Shown piece after piece: positions 1 to 6,505 of a stretch of 11,390 bases of DNA. The stretch covers positions 1 to 11,390 of the forward strand of contig JABHIC010000328.1 in assembly GCA_018671205.1 (NCBI GenBank). The letters run 5' to 3'. The notes under the pieces were generated by a model that searched no databases, was not told where the DNA came from, and worked only from the letters and a program-made list of their open reading frames with translations. This stretch comes from Gammaproteobacteria bacterium (GTDB taxonomy: Bacteria; Pseudomonadota; Gammaproteobacteria; GCF-002020875). The translations under genes and the position numbers were made by a program. The number at the start of each line of letters is the position of its first letter. The stretch's first letter is position 1.

Positions 1-1
1 G

Positions 2-586
2 GGTCTGCCGGCAGCGCCGGATGGATTTCCTGAAGGAGCCTCGCTTCAACTGCGAGAAGAGGAGGCTGAGTATCTGCACCAGCAGATAATGACAAATGTT
101 CCAGGTACCCTGATCGCATTTCTGGTCGACCAGGGTGAGTGGTGGGATGCGGTCAGCTTTCCCTGGCACCATCCACAAGTTGGTGAATGCGCAAGCCATG
201 TGAAGGCGCAGCTGCACCATGCAGAACTCTTCTCGCTGATTATGCTCGGGGCGGCTTTACTTTATAACCTGATGCTGGCCGAAAAGCGGGCGTCGAGCGG
301 CAATGATGGTGCTGGCTCACCAGAGGGCCTTGTTGGTCATTATCGAAATGCACTGGACGATTGGCATGGAGAGGTCGAAGACAAACGCCGAACATTAGAT
401 CGGTGGGTTGAGTCCCGCTCTGATTTCTGGGAAGTCATTCATCGTGAAAATCCGCGTATTCCGATTCCAACTGTCCATTTCATAAATACCTGGACAGATA
501 TCGCACTTGGTTCGATTGTTACTTTTCTTTACAGGAATATTGATAGACTCGTCATCACTCCATCCTCTACGTTTTCTATGACGTAG
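2..586 (+). CDS. DUF6361-like protein, C-terminal part, broken at both ends
   Basis: The frame is open from base 2 with no start in the window, so the gene begins upstream. The first internal ATG, at 89, is probably not the true start because the peptide before it (PDGFPEGASLQL...EEEAEYLHQQI) fits the same family. Residues such as FPEGASL, SFPWHHP, GAALLYNLMLAE and FWE...NPRIP...T..F...W match what I recall of the DUF6361 family, a bacterial family of unknown biochemical function. Family members continue roughly 60-90 residues past the W...A block. Here the match stops near base 510, and the last 25 or so codons read antisense through the HNH remnant to a TAG at 584-586. I infer a truncated, probably non-functional gene. 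It is not a phage structural gene and sits where a portal or related head gene would be expected upstream of a prohead protease. Family assignment is from memory. Confidence 0.6.
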   Translation, partial: GLPAAPDGFPEGASLQLREEEAEYLHQQIMTNVPGTLIAFLVDQGEWWDAVSFPWHHPQVGECASHVKAQLHHAELFSLIMLGAALLYNLMLAEKRASSGNDGAGSPEGLVGHYRNALDDWHGEVEDKRRTLDRWVESRSDFWEVIHRENPRIPIPTVHFINTWTDIALGSIVTFLYRNIDRLVITPSSTFSMT

Positions 587-903
587 TGTCTCTGGGTGCA
601 TATTTGTTTTCTCAGCTGCTTCCGCAATAGTAACTTGTTCTCCTTCAAAATCAATCATATGATTCACTCTTGTGTTTCTGTGCTGTGTCTTGATGTCGGC
701 CCATCTACAGTTGTCTGGTTCATAGTTTCCATTCACATCGACTCTATCGAGCGTAGTATCCTTTGACCTTTCTCCCATGTCATTTAGGAAGTTTGAAAAG
801 CCATTTTCCTCGATCCAGCGTAATGAACCCCATTTCCTTTTTTGTCTGATTGCTCGAGAACAATTAATTCACCGTATCGTTTTCCAATAAGATCTTCTTT
901 CAT
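395..903 (-). pseudogene. HNH homing endonuclease remnant, frameshifted and internally deleted
   Basis: Read from 903 downward, ATG opens MKEDLIGKRYGELIVLEQ, a typical N-terminus of phage HNH endonucleases. This frame stops at 786-784 after 39 codons. From about 835 the other half of the family lies in a different frame: RKWGSLRWIEENGFSNFL, then the nuclease core TLDRVDVNGNYEPDNCRWA, then a helix-turn-helix-like tail (VTIAEAAEKTNMHPETLRHR...GWSDDE). The zinc-binding CxCDCG segment and the YGGRGI segment that normally lie between the halves are missing, so about 100 codons are deleted and the join is out of frame. The native stop is also gone: the frame runs on antisense through the DUF6361-like gene to about 395. 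The downstream part alone (ATG at 778) could still be translated, but no convincing Shine-Dalgarno site is seen. This remnant accounts for the otherwise gene-free stretch 587-962. Confidence 0.7.
505..530. other. Junction between DUF6361-like gene and HNH remnant
   Basis: On the plus strand, recognisable DUF6361-like coding ends near ...NTWTDIA at about 510. On the minus strand, recognisable HNH coding (GWSDDESINIPVKK) ends at about 519-525. The two meet within some 20 bases with no spacer, which marks a recombination, insertion or assembly breakpoint. The exact base cannot be fixed without an intact relative of either gene. Confidence 0.55.
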
Positions 904-962
904 GATCCTCATGATGCCACATAAATTCTGACCAGCCTAAAATTTTAATAGGTCGTGACACC

Positions 963-1856
963 ATGCTTCTGCGCATGGATGACAACTTCATTTGCATTGG
1001 TACTGAGTGCCTCCTGAAAGCCCAGCCCGCCCAGGAGGGCAGCAAGCGCATCATCTACTTTGAGGCTTCTAATGAGGGTACGGATATTCAGGGTGAGAAG
1101 GTGCTGGCAAAGGCGCTCTCTGAGTCTGCCGATCACTTCCTTAAATTCGGAAATATTGACCTAGATCACATAACGATTATCGGTCGCAAGATGGGTATTT
1201 CTGACCCATATAACTATGAGGTGGGGAGACCGCTGGAGGCACACTGCTCTGGTGACAAAACCTTCGTTAAGGCTGAAATCTACCAAGGTGATGGTCAATT
1301 GGCTGCGAATGCCAACATGGTCTGGGAGTCGGTTACATCGCTAAACCCTCCTGCTCGCTGGTACCCATCGGTGGGGGGCTCGGTACTTTCCAAGTCGATT
1401 TCGACGGATCCAGAGACCGGGGAGCCCGTCACACTCGTTGACCGAGTGCGCTGGACAAATATTGGGCTCTCCCGTACTCCCGTCAATATTCATCTCGATC
1501 CGGTATCCACTGACAACCTTGGAGTCTTTTCCAAGTCTCTTGGTGCTCTGGTGTATGCCAATAGCATGGGAAAAGCCCTCACAGCAGGGTATGGAACAGA
1601 TTCCGCGTCCCTGACAGGTGGTGCAGCACTCCGCACGGAGTCTCTGCACGGTTCTCCGATCAATTATTTTGATTTTAGAGAAAAAATGGCGGGGCTTCTG
1701 AGAGGTCGTGACAACAACATTCCTGATAGTCGAATGCCAAACAGCCTAGTTGCTTTTGCTATTCGTCATTTTGGATTGTCGTCCGAGTTGGCGACTCAAT
1801 TTGTTACGAGATTCTTTAGTGATCTCTCTACCAAGAGGAAAGCTCAACATGAGTGA
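963..1856 (+). CDS. Prohead maturation protease (HK97/U35-XkdF-like)
   Basis: 297 residues. The protein cleaves scaffold and capsid N-arms during procapsid maturation. A His in GNIDLDHI (residue 69) and a Ser in YPSVGG (residue 136) sit at the spacing and in the contexts of the catalytic pair of phage prohead serine proteases. The block ESVTSLNPPARWYPSVGGSV followed by RWTNIGLSRTPVN is characteristic of these enzymes. The catalytic domain ends near residue 190. The remaining 95 or so residues form a tail that opens with KALTAGYG (K at residue 204) and ends basic. That tail motif recurs near the N-terminus of the capsid protein, so it is probably a self-processing or assembly signal. Start: ATG 963 has AGGT nine bases upstream, while ATG 975 in the same frame lacks a site. 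The 3' end overlaps the scaffold start by 8 bases, implying translational coupling. The protease-scaffold-capsid order supports the call. Confidence 0.82.
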   Translation: MLLRMDDNFICIGTECLLKAQPAQEGSKRIIYFEASNEGTDIQGEKVLAKALSESADHFLKFGNIDLDHITIIGRKMGISDPYNYEVGRPLEAHCSGDKTFVKAEIYQGDGQLAANANMVWESVTSLNPPARWYPSVGGSVLSKSISTDPETGEPVTLVDRVRWTNIGLSRTPVNIHLDPVSTDNLGVFSKSLGALVYANSMGKALTAGYGTDSASLTGGAALRTESLHGSPINYFDFREKMAGLLRGRDNNIPDSRMPNSLVAFAIRHFGLSSELATQFVTRFFSDLSTKRKAQHE

Positions 1857-2553
1857 TTTTGATGATTTAGCCAACGACCTGGAGACACTAGCCAAATCTC
1901 AGTCAAGCGATGCCGATGTTGCTGCGGCTGCTGAGGAGGCGGGGGTGGATGCGGGCGATTACGACCATTCTGATGATGATAAAAAAGCCACCGAAGGGGG
2001 AGAGGGTTCCTCTGGTGATGATGATGTCGATGCAGATGCGGGGGAAGAGGAAGGGGAGGAGGACGATGATGAGGAGGAGGATGGTGAGGAGTTTGGTAAA
2101 TCCACATCAATGATGGATGAAAATGGCGAAGAGGTTACTGCCATAGATGCCACAGAGCTTCTTAAGTCTATGTCTATGCGGATTGAATCGCTGGAGCAAG
2201 AGAATGGCGCTGATGAGAGTCTGGTGAAATCCATGAATCTGATCGTTGACATGCTAAAGGCTCAGGATGGTCGCCTCAAGGCTCAAGACGGTCTCATCAA
2301 TACGATGAGCAAGCGTCTCGACAAGATCTCTAAGAGCGGCACGGGTCGGCGCACCATCGTTACTACACAGGAAAACCTCACCAAAAGTGAGTCTGTCGAT
2401 AGCGATTTGAACGGTGCTGGTGTGGACATCATGGCAAAAGCTGAGAACGCCATGTCAGAGGGGAAGATTTTCGCCAGACACGTTGCGGAAATTGAGGGTT
2501 GTCTTAACAGTGGTCGGGAGATTCCCGCTCACATCATGGCGAATCTCAAATAG
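1849..2553 (+). CDS. Capsid assembly scaffold protein
   Basis: 234 residues. The ATG at 1849 is chosen because AAGAGGAAAG lies about 7 bases upstream and because the protein then starts MSDFDDLANDLETLAKS. An in-frame ATG at 1750 would add 33 residues lying inside the protease gene with no matching character. Residues 36-80 are an extreme acidic tract (runs of D, E and G). Residues about 98-165 are predicted by eye as a coiled coil, with a short internal repeat (LKAQDGRLKAQDGL). The C-terminal 70 residues are mixed and contain RHVAEIEGCLNSGREIP. An acidic head plus helical coil between protease and capsid genes is the usual form of phage scaffolds, which fill the procapsid and are then degraded. 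LLKSMSM and LVKSMNL are possible cleavage points, but that is only a guess. No enzymatic motif is seen. The sequence is too biased in composition for firm family assignment, so the role rests mainly on position. Confidence 0.8.
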   Translation: MSDFDDLANDLETLAKSQSSDADVAAAAEEAGVDAGDYDHSDDDKKATEGGEGSSGDDDVDADAGEEEGEEDDDEEEDGEEFGKSTSMMDENGEEVTAIDATELLKSMSMRIESLEQENGADESLVKSMNLIVDMLKAQDGRLKAQDGLINTMSKRLDKISKSGTGRRTIVTTQENLTKSESVDSDLNGAGVDIMAKAENAMSEGKIFARHVAEIEGCLNSGREIPAHIMANLK

Positions 2554-2583
2554 CGCCAGTCTGAACGAACAGGAGAAATAAAG

Positions 2584-4029
2584 ATGGATTTAGTAAATCA
2601 AATGGCTGGTGGTGCGATGGGGGGATCTTCCGTTTCTGGTAGTGTTTCCATGACCGGATTGCAGGAACTTCAGAAGGCACTTACAGCGGGATATGGCTCA
2701 GATGCAGCCACGCTAGAAGGCGGTGGTGCATTACGCATTCAGTCGCTGGACAAAACACTGATGGCAGTTGTGCAGGAGAATCAGCATTTCGCTCTATTTA
2801 ACGCATTGCCTAAAGAGAATGCTGGAGCCACGGTTGACGAGTGGACAGAGCAGGATGGTATCGGCGGTTTCATGGGTGGATCAACCAACACTGAGTTGGG
2901 GATCATCCGAGAGGCTACTGGTGAGTTTGCACGCCGGGTCGGGTTCGTTAAGTTCCTGATGGCGAAGCGCCAGGTATCTCTGGTGCAGACTCTTCAGGGA
3001 GCAATCGCTGAGGCTGAGGCGGTAGAGCAGGTCAACGGCACCAAGCAGCTGCTAACTGATGCCGAGTTCCTCTGCTTCGAGGGAGACTCCAGAGTCGTCC
3101 CTACAGAGTTTGATGGAGTGCGTACTCAGATTGAGTCCCTGGGTTCTAATGATCATATCATTGACGCTGAGGCTCAGAGCCTCAGCTCCATCAACGCAAT
3201 TGTTCAGGCAGCTGCGGTGGTCTCCGGATTCGGAAACTTCGGTACTCCCACTGATCTCTATATGAGTCCCGGTGTCGGTGCTGATCTTGATGTGGGTCTC
3301 GACCCAGCCTACCGCGTACCACTGCCTAACGGTCAGGAGTCCAAGCGTGGCACCCCGATTCGTGGCATTGTGACTGCACAGGGCGATATCGCAATCAAGC
3401 GTGATGTGTTCATCCGTGGCGAGGATATGAAGGTTCCTTTTGAGCTGACCTATCCTATACTGGCGGCTGAAAACAACTTCACCCCGTCTCAGATCACCGT
3501 GGATTCCACCAACAGCGATACCGAGTCCAAGTTTGGCGCGGTTCACTCGGGTAACTACTACTACTTCGTGACCGGCGTGAATGCCGAGGGTCAATCGATT
3601 GGTCTGGGAAGTGCTCAGGTGTTGGTTGCTGCGGGGAAGAAGGTCGTAATCACCGTCAATAAGTCTGTATCTGGAAAAGAGACCGGCTATGTCATCTACC
3701 GTTCACGCAAAAACGGCACTAATGCCACCAATGATGTGCGCGAGATGGCGCGTGTTCCTCGCAATGGCGACACTACCGTAGTCACTGATCTCAACCGTGA
3801 GATTCCTGGCACGAGTACGGCGTTCATGTTCAACCTGACTGCGGGTGATCATTCAATCACATGGCGTCAGTTGTTGCCGATGATGAAGTTCCCTCTGGCT
3901 GCGGTTAATCAGGCGACTATCCCTTGGGCTCAGTTGCTGTTTGGTTATCTCCGTCTAGCCAAGCGCCGTCATCACATGGTGATCAAGAACATCCTGCCTA
4001 CCGCGAGTGGCTGGAAACCATTTGGTTAA
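2584..4029 (+). CDS. Major capsid protein, HK97 fold, SPO1/A511-like
   Basis: 481 residues, with AGGAG about 8 bases before the ATG. From memory it follows the SPO1/Listeria A511 capsid proteins throughout: N-arm KALTAGYG...GGALR (K at residue 31), a GDS...FDGV segment, GNFGTPTDLYM, and a C-terminal LLPMMKFPLAAVNQATIPWAQLLFGYL strand region. Residues about 299-419 form an extra beta-rich domain (GNYYYFVTGVNAEGQS..., TGYVIYRSRKNG, MARVPRNGDTTVVTDLN) that reads like an Ig or fibronectin-III insertion. Such a domain also lies at this place in A511-like capsid proteins and projects from the shell surface. The first 31 residues are Gly/Ser-rich and probably removed by the neighbouring protease, as A511 Cps is reported to lose a short N-terminal piece at an equivalent Lys (recollection, unchecked). 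A terminator follows directly, consistent with a highly expressed gene whose transcript ends mostly here. Confidence 0.92.
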   Translation: MDLVNQMAGGAMGGSSVSGSVSMTGLQELQKALTAGYGSDAATLEGGGALRIQSLDKTLMAVVQENQHFALFNALPKENAGATVDEWTEQDGIGGFMGGSTNTELGIIREATGEFARRVGFVKFLMAKRQVSLVQTLQGAIAEAEAVEQVNGTKQLLTDAEFLCFEGDSRVVPTEFDGVRTQIESLGSNDHIIDAEAQSLSSINAIVQAAAVVSGFGNFGTPTDLYMSPGVGADLDVGLDPAYRVPLPNGQESKRGTPIRGIVTAQGDIAIKRDVFIRGEDMKVPFELTYPILAAENNFTPSQITVDSTNSDTESKFGAVHSGNYYYFVTGVNAEGQSIGLGSAQVLVAAGKKVVITVNKSVSGKETGYVIYRSRKNGTNATNDVREMARVPRNGDTTVVTDLNREIPGTSTAFMFNLTAGDHSITWRQLLPMMKFPLAAVNQATIPWAQLLFGYLRLAKRRHHMVIKNILPTASGWKPFG

Positions 4030-4043
4030 ATCATTGTGAGTCT

Positions 4044-4081
4044 CCTCCACCCCTTGCTGGGTGGGGGGGGGGATTCTTTTT
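4044..4081 (+). terminator. Intrinsic terminator after the capsid gene
   Basis: CCTCCACCC (4044-4052) pairs with GGGTGGGGG (4059-4067), with one G-T wobble and a six-base loop. A few more G residues and then ATTCTTTTT to 4081 follow. It lies 15 bases after the capsid stop and ends 16 bases before the next start, so it probably lowers rather than abolishes downstream transcription. The long G run (4063-4072) is also a place where sequencing length errors are likely. Confidence 0.65.
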
Positions 4082-4096
4082 CTGAGGATTATAAAA

Positions 4097-4342
4097 ATGT
4101 CACGAGTAATTTGTGCGTTACCCAATGCCAGCACCAACATTAATGGTGTTGAATTCGTTCCCCATAAGGGGGACACGATGATTTCTGCTGAAGAATTGTC
4201 TGATGAGCAGGTCGCCGCGTTTTGTGAGGTAGAGGGGTACAAAGCCTCTGTTGCAAAGCCAAAGGGAGCCGATCCCAAGCCACCGGCTGGTGCAAAACCA
4301 CCGGCTGATCCGAAGCCACCGGCTGGTGCAGCTGTAAAGTAG
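4097..4342 (+). CDS. Small virion-type protein with proline-rich tail
   Basis: 81 residues. The ATG at 4097 is preceded by GAGGA at a good distance. An earlier in-frame ATG at 4061 lies inside the terminator hairpin and has no site. The N-terminal 50 residues (MSRVICALPNASTNINGVEFV...GDTMISAEELSDEQVAAFCEVEGYK) have the form of a small phage module, ending in an 'isdeqaa.F..i.GY' turn, that I recall from many head or tail accessory genes next to capsid genes. I cannot name the family. Residues 58-81 are an (A/P)KPPA(G/D) repeat tail, probably unstructured. Position right after the capsid gene suggests a head decoration or connector accessory, but this is inference. Confidence 0.65.
   Translation: MSRVICALPNASTNINGVEFVPHKGDTMISAEELSDEQVAAFCEVEGYKASVAKPKGADPKPPAGAKPPADPKPPAGAAVK
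4277..4330 (+). repeat. Three tandem 18-base units coding KPPA(G/D)x
   Basis: Copies lie at 4277-4294, 4295-4312 and 4313-4330. The first and third are identical, and the second differs at one base in the first codon and several in the last two codons. They code the proline-rich end of the 81-residue protein. Such direct repeats can change in copy number by slippage. Confidence 0.85.
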
Positions 4343-4353
4343 GGGGGGCGTGA

Positions 4354-4716
4354 GTGTCTATCTCACAAGAACAATCAATTATTGCAGTTGTCCAGGGGGA
4401 TACACGCTTCCCCCTGGAACTCCAGTTGATGGAGTACCGCTGCAGTAAAGATTGCGAGATAGACGCTCCCATTGATCTCCACGGTGTAGATATTGTCACC
4501 CTGTACATTTTCCAGCGGGGGAATGAGACCGCTCATGTGGATTGCACGATTAGCGGTGACCCCAAGAACGGAACAGTGGTAAATGATTTCTGGGGGTCGA
4601 TCTGGACGAAGCCGGGTAATTACATCGGCGAAGTGGAGGTTCTTTATGCGGATGGAGGCTCCAAGAGGATGGAGAATCTGCTCCAGTTTCGTGTCCGTGC
4701 GAATGGAAGATCATGA
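4354..4716 (+). CDS. BppU N-terminal-domain-like virion protein, copy 1
   Basis: 120 residues with a GTG start at 4354. AGGGGGGG lies about 6 bases upstream, and no ATG in frame gives a better start. The sequence fits the pattern of the BppU N-terminal domain (DUF2479-like) of phage baseplate or fibre proteins: an opening 'VVQGDTRFPLEL', a mid 'APIDLHGVDIVTLYIF' strand, 'GTVVNDFW....TKPGNYIGEVEVLYADGGSKRMEN' and a closing beta strand. In that family the domain attaches receptor-binding or fibre subunits to the baseplate. Here it stands alone, so it may be an adaptor. Its stop overlaps the next start as ATGA. A divergent relative lies at 7828-8232, next to a very large gene. Family assignment is by pattern recognition only. 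Confidence 0.68.
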   Translation: MSISQEQSIIAVVQGDTRFPLELQLMEYRCSKDCEIDAPIDLHGVDIVTLYIFQRGNETAHVDCTISGDPKNGTVVNDFWGSIWTKPGNYIGEVEVLYADGGSKRMENLLQFRVRANGRS

Positions 4717-4874
4717 GCATAAGCAAAAAGAAATTCAGTAAAAAGAGTAGGTACAGTGTGAAACCTCTAGTGATTCGTTACGTTGTGAAGGCCAGAGTTA
4801 TTAGCGGGGTTCCAGAGAATTCAACCAGCCTGGTCGGTAACGACCGGATCGGTAACTTCGGGGTTGGAGAGTAG
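4713..4874 (+). CDS. Small basic hypothetical protein, 53 residues
   Basis: ATG at 4713 overlaps the previous stop (ATGA), and TAG is at 4872-4874, two bases before the next GTG start. The N-terminal 20 residues are strongly basic (MSISKKKFSKKSRYSVKPLV), followed by a short hydrophobic and beta-like stretch (IRYVVKARVISGVPE) and a Gly/Asn-rich end. No family is recognised. Its reality is supported by the stop-start overlap upstream, the close coupling downstream and its exact fill of the gap between two coding genes. There is no Shine-Dalgarno site better than GGAAGA, so translation would be coupled. Confidence 0.6.
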   Translation: MSISKKKFSKKSRYSVKPLVIRYVVKARVISGVPENSTSLVGNDRIGNFGVGE

Positions 4875-4876
4875 TC

Positions 4877-5410
4877 GTGAGTGTACGTTTTTCCAATGAT
4901 GCCTATGGCTATCTGATGTATGACATCGGTGCCAATGATGTGGAGCTGGATCTCTCTTCGGGGGGATGGGACAAATTTCCTGACCTTTCTGGAGAGCATT
5001 TCTGCTACCTCTCCATTGTCCCTCGGGGGCGCAAGAAGACGGCTGAGATTGTCCGAGCGAACTCTTTTGTTAATGGGGTATTCACCATCGAGCGGGGCGT
5101 GGATGGAACCACCCCAATCGCCCATTCACAGGGATCCCGTGTCTCGATTCGTCTGGTTAGTGCCTCTCTCTATGCCCTGCGTGATGAGGCGGTCGCGGCT
5201 GCAACCTCTCGCATGGAGGCGGTTTTCCAGCTGATGGGTGAACAGCTAAAACATCACTCGGATGTGTTGGTCTCTGATGTGCCGGTGCGTACAGAAGAGG
5301 ACTTAATTAATAAAGAATCACTAAATAAACAGGCGTTTTATCTGAATCAAAAAGTAGACGCCTTGACCTCGGTGCTCTCAGTAGTGGCTACCCAAGCATC
5401 GGGTCGGTAA
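4877..5410 (+). CDS. Putative tail-fibre or baseplate accessory protein
   Basis: 177 residues with a GTG start at 4877 and GGAGA about 6 bases upstream. Residues about 52-105 hold IVPRGRKKTAEIVRAN...GVFTIERGVDGTTPIAHSQGSRVSIRLVSASLYALRDE. The 'ERGVDGTT..AH..GS.V..R..A..L' block is a common beta module in phage tail fibre and baseplate proteins. The C-terminal 70 residues are helical and probably coiled (LRDEAVAAATSRMEAVFQLMGEQLKHH, then LNKQAFYLNQKVDALTSVLSVV), as expected for a trimerising stalk. It follows the BppU-like and small basic genes closely, so the four genes from 4097 probably share one transcript. Exact role unknown. It could equally be a head fibre, since it lies in the head-gene region. 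Confidence 0.65.
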   Translation: MSVRFSNDAYGYLMYDIGANDVELDLSSGGWDKFPDLSGEHFCYLSIVPRGRKKTAEIVRANSFVNGVFTIERGVDGTTPIAHSQGSRVSIRLVSASLYALRDEAVAAATSRMEAVFQLMGEQLKHHSDVLVSDVPVRTEEDLINKESLNKQAFYLNQKVDALTSVLSVVATQASGR

Positions 5411-5443
5411 GTAGTTATGGTGGGTGGTGTTGGGTTTGACAAG

Positions 5444-5479
5444 TGGGGTTGGATATCCCGACTCCACCTGCCAACCCCA
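5444..5479 (+). other. Inverted repeat in the gap before the first fibre gene
   Basis: TGGGGTTGG (5444-5452) pairs perfectly with CCAACCCCA (5471-5479) across an 18-base loop. No T run follows directly, so alone it is not an intrinsic terminator. It may fold with the hairpin at 5503 as a two-stem end structure or protect the upstream transcript from decay. Confidence 0.4.
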
Positions 5480-5502
5480 AATGGCATATTGCCGAAAACG
5501 TA

Positions 5503-5526
5503 ATGCCCGTATGGGTATATTTTTTT
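5503..5526 (+). terminator. Short hairpin with T run before the first fibre gene
   Basis: ATGCCC (5503-5508) pairs with GGGTAT (5513-5518), including one G-T wobble, with loop GTAT. A and seven T residues follow (5520-5526). The stem is short but the T tract is good. It lies only 25 bases before the fibre ATG. Since no sigma70-like promoter is evident in between, it probably reduces read-through rather than isolating the gene. Confidence 0.5.
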
Positions 5527-5551
5527 ACTCCAATTTTGAGGAGAGTTATAG

Positions 5552-6505
5552 ATGGAAACTACACAAGTTGCACTAGAAACTGCGGTTGCGATCAGTCTCG
5601 ACGCAGTTGCAAACATGGATGGTGCTGCACTATCTGCCCCCGCTCCTGCTGATGTTGATGCGGTTACCGCTGAAAACAAGAGCACTCCACAGGCTGTACC
5701 TGCTCCTGCTGCGGTCTCTTTCAGCTCCATTACTACTTCTGACACGGTAAGTGATGAGGTTCTGAACCGTAATGCCACATCCCTGGCTGATAGCATCAAT
5801 GAGCAGCTCACCACATGGGCTGGTGTCATCAATGGTGTTGTTGCTGATGGTGGTTCTGATGCTGCGGCTCAGGTTACTGAGTTCAACAACAAGATCGAGC
5901 TGTTGCGTTCTGCGGTCAATGCTGCAATGAATGACATTCGCACTGCGAACGTGTCTCAGAACAGTGATATCTCCACTGCGGTTAATGCTCGCCTGTCAAC
6001 AGTCGCGGGTAACCTGACTTCGTTGCAGACAGCTATTGAGTCTGTTGATGGCAAGATTGTCGCACTGGACAGCGTCTATGGTACGGATGCTGATATTGCT
6101 GGCAAGGTTGCAACCATCAACGCCCAGCTGGAGACCATGAATGCCTCCGATCTGGATATTGCTGGTCTGTTGGGTAACACCACTGTGGAGCTGGATAGCC
6201 TGATCCGTATTCAGAAGCAGGAAGTCACGGTTTCTGCCGGTACCGGAGTCTTTGATTTCAACTTCGATGCTCAGGGTATTGGTGCATTTGACACCGTGGC
6301 TGATTACACCGTTGCAATGGAAATCATCGGTAACGCTCAGGTTGGTGGTTATATCACCAACAAGAGTGCTGCTGGATTCCAGATCATCCTGCGTTCACAG
6401 GGCGTTCACTTTGTACCGCAGCCTCATGATGGGGCTACTACTCCTGTTACCGTTGCGGTAACTGTGGCACACGCACCGCGTGCAGCCTCACAGGTGTCAG
6501 TTTGA
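5552..6505 (+). CDS. Coiled-coil fibre-like virion protein, copy 1
   Basis: 317 residues in the plain frame, with GAGGAGAG before the ATG. Residues 1-65 are Ala/Pro-rich and flexible. Residues about 65-220 are helical with heptad-like hydrophobic spacing (LADSINEQLTTWAGVI..., VTEFNNKIELLRSAVNAAM..., IAGKVATINAQLETM), typical of a trimeric shaft. Residues about 222-307 form a beta domain (VTVSAGTGVFDFNF, YITNKSAAGFQIILRS, HFVPQPHDGATTPV). The shaft and beta domain match the protein at 6697-7794 block by block, so the two are paralogs. Placement after capsid and BppU-like genes suggests a head fibre, decoration fibre or baseplate fibre. At the TGA (6503-6505) there is a candidate +1 frameshift site. 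Shifting would give 338 residues ending at TAA 6567-6569. It is preceded by one terminator-like hairpin and followed by another, so it may be a near-autonomous transcript unit. Confidence 0.75.
   Translation: METTQVALETAVAISLDAVANMDGAALSAPAPADVDAVTAENKSTPQAVPAPAAVSFSSITTSDTVSDEVLNRNATSLADSINEQLTTWAGVINGVVADGGSDAAAQVTEFNNKIELLRSAVNAAMNDIRTANVSQNSDISTAVNARLSTVAGNLTSLQTAIESVDGKIVALDSVYGTDADIAGKVATINAQLETMNASDLDIAGLLGNTTVELDSLIRIQKQEVTVSAGTGVFDFNFDAQGIGAFDTVADYTVAMEIIGNAQVGGYITNKSAAGFQIILRSQGVHFVPQPHDGATTPVTVAVTVAHAPRAASQVSV

Noticed and set aside
869..1054. Minus-strand frame upstream of the HNH remnant as a possible missing N-terminus
   Set aside because: Most of it is antisense to the protease start, it lacks the CxCDCG zinc motif, and the recognisable N-terminus (MKEDLIGKRYG) begins at 903 in another frame.
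1750..1848. Upstream in-frame ATG that would lengthen the scaffold by 33 residues
   Set aside because: The extension lies inside the protease gene, is hydrophobic and basic unlike the acidic scaffold, and has no ribosome site, while the ATG at 1849 has a good one.
1844..2252. Proline/histidine-rich, arginine/methionine-rich and serine-rich frames over the scaffold gene
   Set aside because: They are low-complexity readings of the acidic codon tract of the scaffold in other frames.
3052..3594. Long minus-strand open frame inside the capsid gene
   Set aside because: It is antisense to a strongly recognised capsid coding region, and its product has no family character or ribosome site.
4061..4096. 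Upstream in-frame ATG of the small proline-tail gene
   Set aside because: It would start within the terminator hairpin and has no ribosome site. GAGGA fits the ATG at 4097.
5436..5441. TTGACA resembling a -35 box before the first fibre gene
   Set aside because: At 16-18 bases downstream there is no TATAAT-like element (the sequence is CCGACT-like), and the site lies next to a GC-rich hairpin.
5443..5652. 69-codon plus-strand frame overlapping the start of the first fibre
   Set aside because: Cys-rich arbitrary product, no ribosome site, crosses the hairpin region and overlaps a better gene.
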